From: Panorpa germanica
Taxonomy: Eukaryota > Arthropoda > Insecta > Mecoptera > Panorpidae
Reading direction: 5' to 3'
Length of the DNA stretch: 64,000 nucleotides
NCBI GenBank assembly: GCA_963678705.1
Contig: OY783209.1
Coordinates: 19,825,311-19,889,310 of the forward strand
Positions 10,370-20,832 of the stretch are shown piece by piece (position 1 is the stretch's first letter; every line of letters starts with the position of its first letter). Under the pieces are notes generated by a model that saw only the letters and a program-made list of their open reading frames with translations, made no database searches and was not told the DNA's origin. The position numbers were made by a program, and so were the translations under genes.

Positions 10370-11480
10370 CCAGGATCACCTATCTGTATAAGAAAAAAAT
10401 CTTCGGTCGTGCTTCTTTATAATATCTCAGCATTGCAACATTTTGTTTTCCACGGTCTTTATGCAATTTGTACAATATGCCGCAACCACACTGTTTAACG
10501 ATTCTTGCCACATGGATAAAACATTTTCATTTTTCAGCTTATCTGTGTCAATGTTTTGATATAAAATTCTTTACAGTTGGCCTGTACTAAGTCAATAGCA
10601 TTGAAATTGCAGAGATAAGGTGGAAGACGCATACTTTGTGACCATGTTTCTTTGTGATGGGGTGAATTTCATATACTTTTTATAAACGGTTTTCTTTAGC
10701 AAGAAACAAAAGTTCGGTTTTTAGCATTTCTGGTGTGGTTAAGATATTATTTTATAAAGATAAATAAGCAAATGCTTTTCTCCATGTTGTGTTAAGTAGA
10801 GGTTCTAATATTATTTGGAATGTATGGTGCGCTATCCATAATCATTTAAAATTGCTCTTGTAAATTGGGAATAAGTTGCTCTTTAAGCCATTTCTTGGAC
10901 AATTCTGCATTCATATCATGGTAATCCAATATCTGACATTTTGTTGAAAATAGTAGCATTCTCCACTGAAATTAGTTTGCAAATAATTATTATTTCAGAA
11001 TATTTTTTAAGTGCATACATCTAAATATATTCTTATATTAAAAATTCTTCTCATAAATTAACCGCTTATTACGGCATCTTTAACAAATTCATCTTCATCT
11101 TCCGACTGAGCTTTGACACGATTACTTGTTTTCTGTAATGAAATGGATACTCCAAAACCAGCATCAACTACACGCTTTTTGACACTCACACTGATTTTTC
11201 TCCTATACTACATGCTTCTGTTGTCCTTTACACATACAGAAAATGTTTGTACTGTAGGACTCCAATTATCCAGACTAATTGGGGTTCAAGCCAATTCGGA
11301 ATTGTAGTTCTATTGCGGCTTTAAGTAATATTTGAATAATTATCCAATATTTATGTTAAACTTTACTAATATTATAAATGTCAACGGCAATAATGTTGGT
11401 CCATCATTTTCAAAATATTGCAATGCTTTTCTTTTCAAAGAACTAAACATTTCTACACCTTATATGCTTAAAATATTATA
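10370..11480 (-). pseudogene. Tc1-like (DDE_3) transposase remnant
   Basis: Minus-strand pieces in shifting frames include TPEMLKTELLFLAKENR, KHGHKV and RLPPYLCNFNAIDLVQANCK. These correspond to the C-terminal half of a DDE_3-type transposase, where RLPPYHCxLNPIExxWxxxK is the usual form and contains the last catalytic acid. In this copy that position reads D rather than E. Other pieces further upstream (11340-11480) fit the same frame order but not a clear motif. Numerous stops show the gene is dead. Confidence 0.55.
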
Positions 11481-11745
11481 ACTTTTGATAATAAATTTGA
11501 CAGTTCGTTCTATAACAATAAATAAATTTGACAAATTTAAATTTGTTTACAAAATAAACACAGACATACGTTTATACATCGGTCTATACTTAACATAGCA
11601 GACAACTGGTTTTTTTTTAACCTTTTCAGTCTCATATATAATATAGTAATAAGAGTGAGACTATGCTTTTTTAATGTGTTGTAGCTCTATGCAGCTGGAA
11701 TTTTTAAAAGTATGACTATTCGCCGATCTATCGTAACTTTGACTA

Positions 11746-14369
11746 TACTTATTTTGTGAAATACTAACTACATATAAAAAAAAGTGTTATGCAAAAGTTG
11801 TAGATCTAATAAAAATACATATATTCTTAACTATAACTTTTTTATGTACGATTTTCGGTTTCCGAGAAAAATGTGAAAATCACTTCCTTTTACTACAAAT
11901 CTTGACGCTGAGATGAAGTCGATCTTTTATAATCTGGAGACTTTTGCCGATATTCACTTACAATCTGAAGCACACCCTGTTTCTGTCTTCCGTTTGTTGT
12001 AAATAATTTATTTTAATCTTCCATAAGCTAAACCCCTCTTTTAGCTGATTAAATCCTGACCTGATATATAACATTTATTTTTATGCCACGCTGACGGTAC
12101 TGCAAAAAGTAATTAAGCATTAAAGCGAAATCTTTATAAAGAAATTCTAGTTTCATAAGAACCGAATTGTTTAATTCCGGAGTTCATATTATCTGCGATT
12201 TTATTGGTTAGAATTAACATCGACCAATTTCATTTTAGATTGTGATTGTCACATTAGAAAACTAATGTGAAAACTTTAAGGTTTAAATAACATAAAAGAT
12301 TGCTTAATTTATCTAAAGTCTCATGAGAGACGTTACGATCGTAGGCTTGATTTTATCCTGTTATTCATTTTGCGTCTGGTGATACTGCAACAAGCAGTGT
12401 GTAACAGTGAGGAAGATGTTCCAGCAACTAGTACTGCTTTCACATTTGATTCATCCTGAAAACTGATTTGATTCTACTTGAGATTTTTAACTCGATCTTT
12501 AAACTTGTTTTCGAAGTTGCCTCTATTTTTCGGTACAGAGTTTCTAATTTTGGAATTCCGTTTCATCTCCTGAATTTAGAATTCGTACTTTTTCGTAAAA
12601 AGTCATCACTTTTTGCTCTCCTAATCCGACACTGTCACGTATGTGGTAAATTTACCACACAAAGTTGAAAAAATGTTTATTTGAATAAATTGTGTCAAAG
12701 TAAAGAAAGTTTATCACATAAGCAAGTTGTGTGCACATCGTGTTTTAACTAATATTTCTTTAAACTAATATAATGTTCTTTGCTCGTTTTGGATATTTAG
12801 GATACACTCGTATGTAGGTGGTTCAGCTTGTCGACTGGTGCTCTAGAAAATCTTAGAGGGCAGTTTTCGTACGTGACATCTAACGCTTTGTCTCCAATCT
12901 TGAGGTATTGCGCTGGTCACCTTACTAGGGACACTAAACAGAGAGGTAGTAAAAACAAAAAACCAAGAAAAACTTAATCAAGAGTAAATAATGGCCTAGT
13001 ACTCATGCTTCAAAAAATACTGATGGAAGCAAACCTGTCTCCACTATAATGCGAATAATTTCCTTTCCACAGGAATAACAGTAAAACCTATACGCGACGT
13101 ATTCAATACATGCAATACTGACATACAAACGCAAAACACTAAACTCGGTATTGTTATCAAATTCGCGAGATACGATTTATTTGAAACATAATGGGGTCTC
13201 AGCTGTCCTAAGACAGTTGCTTCTTTGACCAACTTTTGGAGGCGTTCGTTTTCTTTTCTATTCCATTTCTCTTCTTATAAGTAAGCATAACTAGGTGTTC
13301 GTCTGTAAAGAACTAAAGTCATAATACCTTTGCTAATAATAGGATTATCCATATCCATAAAGAAGAAGAAGATATCGGAATAATGTTAAAATACAAACAA
13401 AGTTAATAATTTTTTAAAGTAGTTACGTCTCCCAGTAAACAATTTGGTGCAGAGCCCTATTTGGTGAAGTTCGAAGTGAAGTCACTCGTACAATTCTATT
13501 CTAACGCTTTACAAGTTCGAAGCAACAACACAGAAACCAATTTTAGTTCAAATTCATTCTCTACCTCTCACAGATTTTGTGTTAGTTGTTAGAATTTTTT
13601 CATAATAATATTCTTTCTTTTTCCAACATCATTCATTAAGTAGCAGTTGTTTCTTTCATATTTTTCTTAGTTCACTTTCATTCCAAAGTGAGAGAGAAAC
13701 GAGATGCGGTTAGACAAGTAAAATATATTTTTCACCGTTACATTTGTATACTTGTATAGTATTTCGTTCAATACAGTATGTTTAAAGTATATGCTATCCT
13801 TTATCAACAAATATTTCTTTAATGGTAATAGACAGACGCTATCTCTCTCAATCCCCGAATATAATGTATTTAAACGAAGATAGTATCCAGCGATGGTAAG
13901 ACAGAGGTTTTAAACCTAACGCAGACCTGCCGATCGTGGATTTTTGAATCACCAAAACAATGTAAAAAACTAATATAACGAGTATTGTTGAAGATGAATA
14001 ATATTTATTAAGAAAATCACGATCCGTACTAAAGATTATATCTATTTATTTCTTCATATAAATATTTATATTTTGCAGACTGTAAAAAGTAGAATTCCAT
14101 TAAGTTTAATACCCCTGCTATCCCTGCTAGTGTCAAGTTTATAACTCCGGTCATAAATCATAAACCGACTCCGCTTTTAATTCAGCAGTGAACCGTCGTT
14201 GCGATCTCTGTAGGTCATAAAAAGGGCCTTTCCTATGAACGACTGAATAGAAAACGAACACGTTGCAGACAAAAAACTCATGATATGTAATAGAAATTAT
14301 GTAGAATTTACTCCAAAATGTTTACTATGGGCTATCTGATTTTATTCATTTTATTTTATTAAAATAATT
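11746..14369. other. Long AT-rich tract, nothing assignable
   Basis: No coding exon, RNA gene or paired repeat could be supported. At 13450 the sequence TTTGGTGCAGAGCCCTATTT resembles a leader or primer-binding region next to an LTR, but no LTR pair or gag is present. Short frames (12468, 13044) have no motif. Confidence 0.45.
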
Positions 14370-14375
14370 AGTAAT

Positions 14376-14745
14376 TGCCCGGTCAAAATAGACATTTCAA
14401 TTAGCTATAATTCGCATAGACCAAAAACTTAGTGCGGACCTTACGGATATTATTTCAAATAAAATACTAAAATTCCTCATCAATCGCAAATATGCAAAGA
14501 AAGTTATTCAAGGTCAAAGGTCAACAAAAGTGGTTTTTGCTAATTTCTCCGGTAAACGGTAAGTTTTGTCGTAATTATAGGTTAAACGAAAGTTGTAGAT
14601 CATAAAATTACCTACATAAATTGTACCTACATTTTTTTTCTTAGAATCACCATTCCTGAGATATTGCGATTCTAAATCACCGAAAACAATAAAGATCTGT
14701 ACGCTGAACCGCGTATACACATCATCGGATGTTTAATATGAATTG
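14376..14745 (+). repeat. CCCGGTCA-ended repeat, copy 1
   Basis: This begins GCCCGGTCAAAATAGACAT. Read inverted, 28195-28525 shows the same series of blocks: ATAATTCGCATAGA, AGGTCAAAGG, CAAAAGTGGTTTTT, and CTTAGAATCACC. It is a diverged dispersed repeat in opposite orientation to the second copy. No ORF. Confidence 0.65.
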
Positions 14746-15106
14746 TGTGGGATGAAGAAGAAACGTTTAACGGTAATTATGATAAATACGTTTTGTATGT
14801 ACATAGACATTTCGGTCATAGAATGTCTAGTATTTGATTGTTATGTTGATTATAAAAAAAAACATTAAAGCTGCAGAACCGCGTCGTCGAACCACAAAAA
14901 CATCTTCATCTTCTGATGTAGTTTCTACCAATTTATGACAGTTTCAATAAACCAACAATAATTTCTTGGAAATACCCACAACAAGTCTCGCTTCATTTTA
15001 CTGTAATGTGAAAATTTGCAGCTGCAAATATTTTAGTGAAATAAGATGACGCTGATGTCCTCATAATTGAAACAGTCATAGAACAATCCAATACAACTAT
15101 TGTTGT

Positions 15107-15648
15107 TGGTTAAGAACGCATGCACAACCTATATTTTTATATAGATATTTTGCATTCTTTAATGTATTTTATAAGAATATAATTTTGTATATTTTTAGTT
15201 CTTAAGTTCTGTAATAATTCTATTATTTAATCAAATATTTTATCTTTCTTTGTTATTGAATTAACTAACAAAGTTATTGTCATTGTTACTCTGGCATTGT
15301 GTATTCGACCGTACCAGCCCGTACCAAGGACACACAGCTGGCCTGCCAAATGGTTTTTGTACCAATGTACTGTTAAAACACTATTAAAATAGTCATTATT
15401 AACTCAAACTTCATACAGTAAACATCACTGGTCTCATCTTTAATTATTAGCTATCATCTAGAACAGTAAACATCTAAATTATCAACTCCAACTTTCAACA
15501 GTTTAATAATTATAATAAAAGATTTTAATAGTGAATTGTATCACAGTAACATTGATACATATAATTATTCATTTAAGTTTCAATTATTGTAATTCGTCAA
15601 GTGCACTTCGTTATAAATGTTTTTTGCAAAATTCTTGCATTTCGCTGC
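15107..15648 (+). repeat. BEL element 5' LTR
   Basis: It matches the two halves of the 3' LTR nearly base for base, except for a few substitutions and a diverged last 40 bp. It starts TGGTTAAG and ends about TTTCGCTGC; the exact 3' border is uncertain. Confidence 0.85.
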
Positions 15649-15679
15649 CTTTTCTTACAAACGTTGGCTTGTGTAATCA

Positions 15680-15925
15680 TTTGATCCTTCGACACGGATC
15701 AACCATTTGGTCGTCTTCGAGCCGGATACGAGCTAGGATATTCAGCATTTTTGATCCTTCACAGAAGATTCACATCCATTTGATCATCTTCAAGCAAGAT
15801 TCTCATCAACGGATCTACACATCCATTTAATCATCTTCAAGCAAGATTCTCATCAACGGATCCAACAATTGAGCATCTTCAAAGAAGATTCACACCACAC
15901 TGATCATCTTTGAAAAGGATTCATC
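15680..15925 (+). repeat. Short tandem repeats in the BEL leader
   Basis: A 47-bp unit (CACATCCATTTGATCATCTT followed by CAAGCAAGATTCTCATCAAC) occurs twice almost perfectly at 15771-15862. Degenerate copies built on GATCATCTTCAA flank it. It lies between the LTR and gag. Confidence 0.75.
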
Positions 15926-16362
15926 AAGCAAGGTGAAAAATCAAGAAAAATCTCACTTTTTGCGTCAAGTACAACAGCACACACGATTCAATCGCAGCAG
16001 CATCTGGATTCAGTCTTGAAACGAGAGCTACTACACGACAGTGGTGTCAAGGTAATCCTAAAACATTTATATAATTCCCATCCTATCCCCATTTATTACC
16101 TCTATTTTGGGTTTTTGCATTTACATCTCATATTTTACAAATTTTTTACATATACTACTGTTTCAATCGTTATTTCATTTTACCAAGGTGTTTAGACATC
16201 AATGATTCACTTCCATCATAAGTTCGTATCATTGTTGTATTATATTTTTTAATCAATCATTCAACGATATTTAGTGTTCTGTTTGTAGTTAATAAATCCT
16301 TGCCACTTTAGTCAAGTCATTTAGCGTTACCAAGCTAATGACCATCTATAGGGCTCGTATTA

Positions 16363-16965
16363 GTGTCATTCAGCACACACACACACACACATTAATTGCA
16401 TTGGTTGCGAATATTAGATTCCACAAGTATAGCCTCTTACATTACGTCATTTAAAGTCCTCTCATAGGAATACGACACTTAGAGCACACACGCCAATCGC
16501 ATTTTTAGCGAATATTATTATTCCATCTTAAGCGTTTGAATACATTTGTTCAAACCAAAATATTCATCTGTGCATTTTGCACAGAAATCTTGTTACGTAT
16601 TGTACGTAATAGATCACCGTTTATATTATTGCATCCACAATAATATATCTTTTTTCAATCATTTTTTAAATATTATATTTGTGTCATTCAGCACACATAC
16701 ATTAATTGCATTGGTTGCGAACATTCGATTCCATAAGTATAGTCTCACATAGGTCATCTAACGTCCTCTCATAGGAATACGACATTTAGAGTACATACGC
16801 CAATCGCATTTACATAGCAAATATTATTATTCCATTTTTAGCGTTTGAATATATTTGTTCAAACCAAAATTACCGTCTGTGTATTTTGCACAGAAGTCTT
16901 TTACGTATTGTACGTAATAGAGTACCATTCATATTATTTGCATCAGCAATAATACACTATTACAA
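16363..16965 (+). repeat. 318-bp tandem duplication in the BEL leader
   Basis: GTGTCATTCAGCACACA starts both units (16363 and 16681). Shared landmarks are TTAATTGCATTGGTTGCGAA, GTCCTCTCATAGGAATACGA and ATTTTGCACAGAA. The copies have diverged by substitutions and small gaps. The first has a (CA)n expansion. Confidence 0.8.
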
Positions 16966-17021
16966 TTAGTTTTAAATATTATATTTAAAATATCAATAGA
17001 GATTTTAAAGTCACATTCACA

Positions 17022-20000
17022 ATGTCTTTAAAAATCTTAAATACAAAAATACATCGTATTAAATCATCATTAAAGCAATGCAGTAAAGCCATTGAAAAAG
17101 TTGATATAACAGATCCATCCACTTACGATGTGGATGGAATGAAAATGTGGTATAAACAATGGCAACCATTAATGGCTTCGATTAATAAAGTTCATGAACA
17201 TATGCATGAACAAACTGAGGATCAAGCTGAAATAGACCGCATTGATAGCGAAAACAATGATTTTTCTGCCCAATACATTAGGATTGGAACCATTATTAAT
17301 AAAATCATCTCAACTTCTGAATCGATTGCTAATCAAACAATACCTACCCCTGAAACAAAATCATCTGTATTTTCAGATGAAGATATGCACTTATCATCCA
17401 TCAACATTCCAATTTTTTCTGGCAATATAGAACAATGGGATGAGTTTAAGGCCACGTTTGAAAGTCTAGTCCATAATCAAGTAAAATATTCTAGTTTCAA
17501 AAAATTGCATCTTTTACGTCGATCATTAAAAGGTGAAGCTTTTGACACCATCGCATCGGTGCCATTAGACCCCACAAATTATCAGCTATGTTGGAATTTA
17601 TTAGTCACAGCATATGACAATAAAAGAAAAATGATTTCTTATCATTTAAATGCGTTTTTAAAAATTCCGGCTATCACCTCTGAGAATAGCAATAAGTTAA
17701 GAGCTACTGCAGCTTCAATTAGAAAACACGTGAAAGCGTTAGAAAACATTATTCCAGAGGAAAATAGGTGGAACCACATTGTTGCTATTTTAATATCGAA
17801 AAAACTAGATTCAGAAACTAAGAAGCAATGGTTAGCTTCCAACATCTCTAAAACAGATTATCAAGAAATTGACGTCATGCTTTCTTTCATTCTTGAACGG
17901 GCACACGAGTTGGACGAACATAGTTGTGATTCAAATAACACTCATCAATCAAGAACGCACAAGTCTTTTTTCACATCACCTCGCGACAAATGTTCATTTT
18001 GTTATAAGGATCACAATATAAGACATTGTCAAAACTTTTTAAAACTTAACGTTAGGGCTCGGATCAATGAGATCCAAAAAAGGCAGCAGTGCTTAAATTG
18101 CTTCCGCAAAGGTCACAATAGTAGCAGTTGTCTTTCAAATTATCGTTGCCTTACGTGCAGAAAGAGGCATCATACATTATTGCATATTGATACTGAGGAA
18201 TCGGATGAGTCCATACCTAAAGCTAGCACTTCTAGTACACTCACGGCGCACGCTAATCAAAAAAATCAAGCTATGCTATCAACCGCTTTAGTCAACATTC
18301 TTGACAAAAATGGCAAAATAATTGTTGCTCGCGCTCTTTTGGATAATGGTAGTCAAACAAGCTTCATTACCAAAAGTTTATTACAAAAATTAAACGTTCC
18401 CATTACTAATTCAGATGTATTAATAACAGGAATTGGTAATTCCGAAACTAAAATAAACAAGCAAGCAAAAATCACTTTGCATTCATCTACTAACAATTAC
18501 AAAACGTTTGTAAATTGTCTGCTCATAGACAAAATAACCGACAAAATTCCACACATCACATTGGATATTGTCAATTTATCAATACCGCATAGCATAAAAC
18601 TAGCAGATCCTAGTTTTAACGAACCACAATCTGTGGATTTATTGTTAGGAGCTGATATATTTTGGAACCTAATACGCGTAGGCAAAGCAAAATTATATAG
18701 TAATCGATTACATTTACAAAACACTTCGTTAGGTTGGGTAGTAACCAAATATAAATCTTTTGCTAATAATAATCATGCGCATTGCTATCACACATCCTTA
18801 CAAACTCAAATCCCCAAGGTTTGTGGAAGCGAGTCTGTTAAGAAATGTAGGACTTTAACTTCAGAGGAACAAGCATGCCATGATCATTGTAACAAAACTA
18901 CTACTCGCGATTCAGATCGTAGATTCGCAATTACATTACCATTAAAATTGCCCACATCAGCTCTAGGGGATACCAAAACCACAGCTACCAAACAATTTCT
19001 TTCATTGGAAAGAAAATTTGATAGAAATACACAACATAAATCTATGTATTCTGCATTCATTAATGAATATATACGATTAGGTCACATGACCACTAACACT
19101 ATTCAAAATTCATCCGAACCTACATATATTTTACCGCATCACGGTATAGGAGATTCCAAATCAGCAATTAGTAAACCCTTTGCTTTACCACAAAGAAAGC
19201 GTGTTACTAGTAAACATCATAAATCATTCATATTGTCAAACTACTCCATAGCCAAGTCAAATTCTATATTTACGGTCAAGGAATTGCATAATTCAATTCA
19301 ATTACTTATGAAATTAACCAAAGCAAATGTTTTATCATTAATAGCTAGAACCTTGGATCCACTCGCATTACTATTGCCTTGTGACATACCATGCAAATTA
19401 ATAATACAACAACTATGGTTAATTAACTTACATACAAGGTCTAAATTATTATTTTCAAATTCACATCCATATGCCACAAACACCACCCTTAATGATTCAT
19501 ATGTTGATAAGCTATTGACTGGATCAAATGATCTATCAGAATTCAAGCTACGCTGTATTAAAACAATAGAAACATTAAGTAGTGCAGGATCTTATTTACG
19601 AAAATGGATGTCGAATGATCCCATTATTTTATTCGATTTAGACAACACTATTCAAGACCAACTCTTTTATATAGATCACGCAGACTTAGAGCCTTTCAAA
19701 ATTTTAATTGTCAAATGGTGCTCAAAAACAGACAGTTTCAAATACAGCATCGCCATTTTTGATCCACCTGTAAAATTAACAATAAGAAATGTTCTATCTT
19801 TCATTGCCAAAATCTTTGATCCACATGGATTATTATCACCCTGCGTCAAACCGTTTATGCTATTGAAACAACAATTAAGGCTAACAAATCTACACTGGAA
19901 TGTTGAAATTCCAGAATATTCAGTAAAAACATGGACTCCTTTAATAAAGCAATTACCGACCTTAAACAATGCATCCATACCACAAAAATCATTAATCAAG

Positions 20001-20150
20001 AATTCCAAAACATTTGAAATTCATGGTTTTTGTGATGCGTTAGAAAATGCATATGGTTCTTGTATTTATTTTAAATCTATCAACCGCAATATCATAATTG
20101 ACAAACTCTTCTATATCGATCCAGGAGGTATAGAATATTTCAAAATTTAA
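17022..20150 (+). CDS. BEL/Pao Gag-protease-ΔPol polyprotein, core deleted
   Basis: A 1042-codon frame begins at the first ATG after the leader. It holds a BEL Gag (DUF1759) domain at about residues 130-275, three zinc-knuckle-like cysteine clusters at about 322-385 (CLNCFRKGHNSSSC is clearest), and a DUF1758 aspartic-protease region. The protease active site there reads ALLDNGSQ at about residue 440, where DSG or DTG is usual. The start of reverse transcriptase (RRFAITLPLK, YILPHHG) is present, but most of the palm is missing. A segment with YVDK at residues 827-830 replaces the YVDD active site. RNase H starts at HGFCDALENAYGSC (about 1001). Integrase is absent. Several pol segments occur twice (LFYID and FKILIVKW; LLPC with QQLWL or QQLRL). 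Family members are usually 1700-2000 residues, so this is an internally deleted, rearranged copy that has stayed open. Confidence 0.85.
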   Translation: MSLKILNTKIHRIKSSLKQCSKAIEKVDITDPSTYDVDGMKMWYKQWQPLMASINKVHEHMHEQTEDQAEIDRIDSENNDFSAQYIRIGTIINKIISTSESIANQTIPTPETKSSVFSDEDMHLSSINIPIFSGNIEQWDEFKATFESLVHNQVKYSSFKKLHLLRRSLKGEAFDTIASVPLDPTNYQLCWNLLVTAYDNKRKMISYHLNAFLKIPAITSENSNKLRATAASIRKHVKALENIIPEENRWNHIVAILISKKLDSETKKQWLASNISKTDYQEIDVMLSFILERAHELDEHSCDSNNTHQSRTHKSFFTSPRDKCSFCYKDHNIRHCQNFLKLNVRARINEIQKRQQCLNCFRKGHNSSSCLSNYRCLTCRKRHHTLLHIDTEESDESIPKASTSSTLTAHANQKNQAMLSTALVNILDKNGKIIVARALLDNGSQTSFITKSLLQKLNVPITNSDVLITGIGNSETKINKQAKITLHSSTNNYKTFVNCLLIDKITDKIPHITLDIVNLSIPHSIKLADPSFNEPQSVDLLLGADIFWNLIRVGKAKLYSNRLHLQNTSLGWVVTKYKSFANNNHAHCYHTSLQTQIPKVCGSESVKKCRTLTSEEQACHDHCNKTTTRDSDRRFAITLPLKLPTSALGDTKTTATKQFLSLERKFDRNTQHKSMYSAFINEYIRLGHMTTNTIQNSSEPTYILPHHGIGDSKSAISKPFALPQRKRVTSKHHKSFILSNYSIAKSNSIFTVKELHNSIQLLMKLTKANVLSLIARTLDPLALLLPCDIPCKLIIQQLWLINLHTRSKLLFSNSHPYATNTTLNDSYVDKLLTGSNDLSEFKLRCIKTIETLSSAGSYLRKWMSNDPIILFDLDNTIQDQLFYIDHADLEPFKILIVKWCSKTDSFKYSIAIFDPPVKLTIRNVLSFIAKIFDPHGLLSPCVKPFMLLKQQLRLTNLHWNVEIPEYSVKTWTPLIKQLPTLNNASIPQKSLIKNSKTFEIHGFCDALENAYGSCIYFKSINRNIIIDKLFYIDPGGIEYFKI

Positions 20151-20767
20151 TCGTTAAATGGCACTCTAAACCTGACTGTTTTAAATACAGTATTTTACAT
20201 TGTTATCCACTTGCCAAACTAACGAAATTAAATTATCATACCAACTTCAAACACACTTACACTGCAAACTCAAATTGAGGCAATGCTCAATTTCCATCCC
20301 TTTTTTCCCGCTTCCAATAATCCCAATGACCTTATTCCCTTCACACCTGGACACCTCTTATTAGGACGGCAGATCACAAGAATCGCTCCTGCAGAGGACG
20401 CTCCAACTAAATTAAGCCGAACGCAGCGCTACTCACAATTTCAAGACTTTATTCAAAGTTGTTGGAAACAATGGTCAAGCAAATACTTAGGACGCTGTAA
20501 TCAGCTCGTGAAATGGAAAATGTCAAAGGATGCTGTACCGCAGCAAGGAGCTTTGGTCTGAATCAAGAAGCCAAATCTTCCTCCATCGCAATGGATGTTG
20601 GATAGCCAAGTGAAATTAAGTGTTTGTGAAGTTTCAGCGACTCGAGCAGCCACTATCAAGACAGCTAAGGGAAAAACAAAGCGTCTAGTGCAATATCTCG
20701 TTCCGCTACTTACAGAACATCAGTTGAAAACCAAGATGACTCTTCCAATTTTCAACGCGCGGGAGTA
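20151..20767 (+). pseudogene. BEL pol tail: connection repeat and DUF5641 end domain
   Basis: Just after the stop, the sequence repeats the FKILIVKW-type segment of the polyprotein in broken form. A 92-codon frame (20283-20561) then encodes TPGHLLLGRQITRIAPAED, with SCWKQWSSKYL and LVKWK following. These are hallmarks of DUF5641, the C-terminal domain of BEL integrase polyproteins. After one stop, the domain continues to KTAKGKTKRLVQYLVPLL. The integrase catalytic core between RNase H and this domain is gone. The purine-rich tract at about 20756-20767 sits directly before the 3' LTR. Confidence 0.8.
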
Positions 20768-20832
20768 TGGTTAAGAACGCATGCACAACCTATATTTTTA
20801 TATAGATATTTCGCATTCTTTAATGTATTTTA
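20768..20832 (+). repeat. BEL element 3' LTR, left part
   Basis: The first 65 bp match 15107-15171 and stop at ATTTTA, where the Helitron begins with TC. The remainder resumes at 26518. Confidence 0.9.

Larger units (their letters stand above)
9759..11745 (-). mobile_element. Degraded Tc1-like DNA transposon with TIRs
   Basis: The ends are imperfect inverted repeats of about 38 bp: left TAGTCAAAGTTACGATAGAT then CGGC, right the same read on the minus strand. They are flanked by TA at 9757-9758 and 11746-11747, the target duplication of Tc1/mariner elements. The interior holds a decayed transposase on the minus strand and an inserted SINE. MITEs at 39232-39438 and 42892-43103 have related ends and may be its non-autonomous relatives. 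Confidence 0.7.

Noticed and set aside
13440..13560. LTR primer-binding site for another element
   Set aside because: TTTGGTGCAGAGCCC looks suggestive, but no LTR, gag or second copy accompanies it.
17022..20150. Domesticated host gene derived from BEL Gag
   Set aside because: The ORF lies between matching LTRs with a polypurine tract and retains pol debris; nothing shows host use, so it is listed only as a question.
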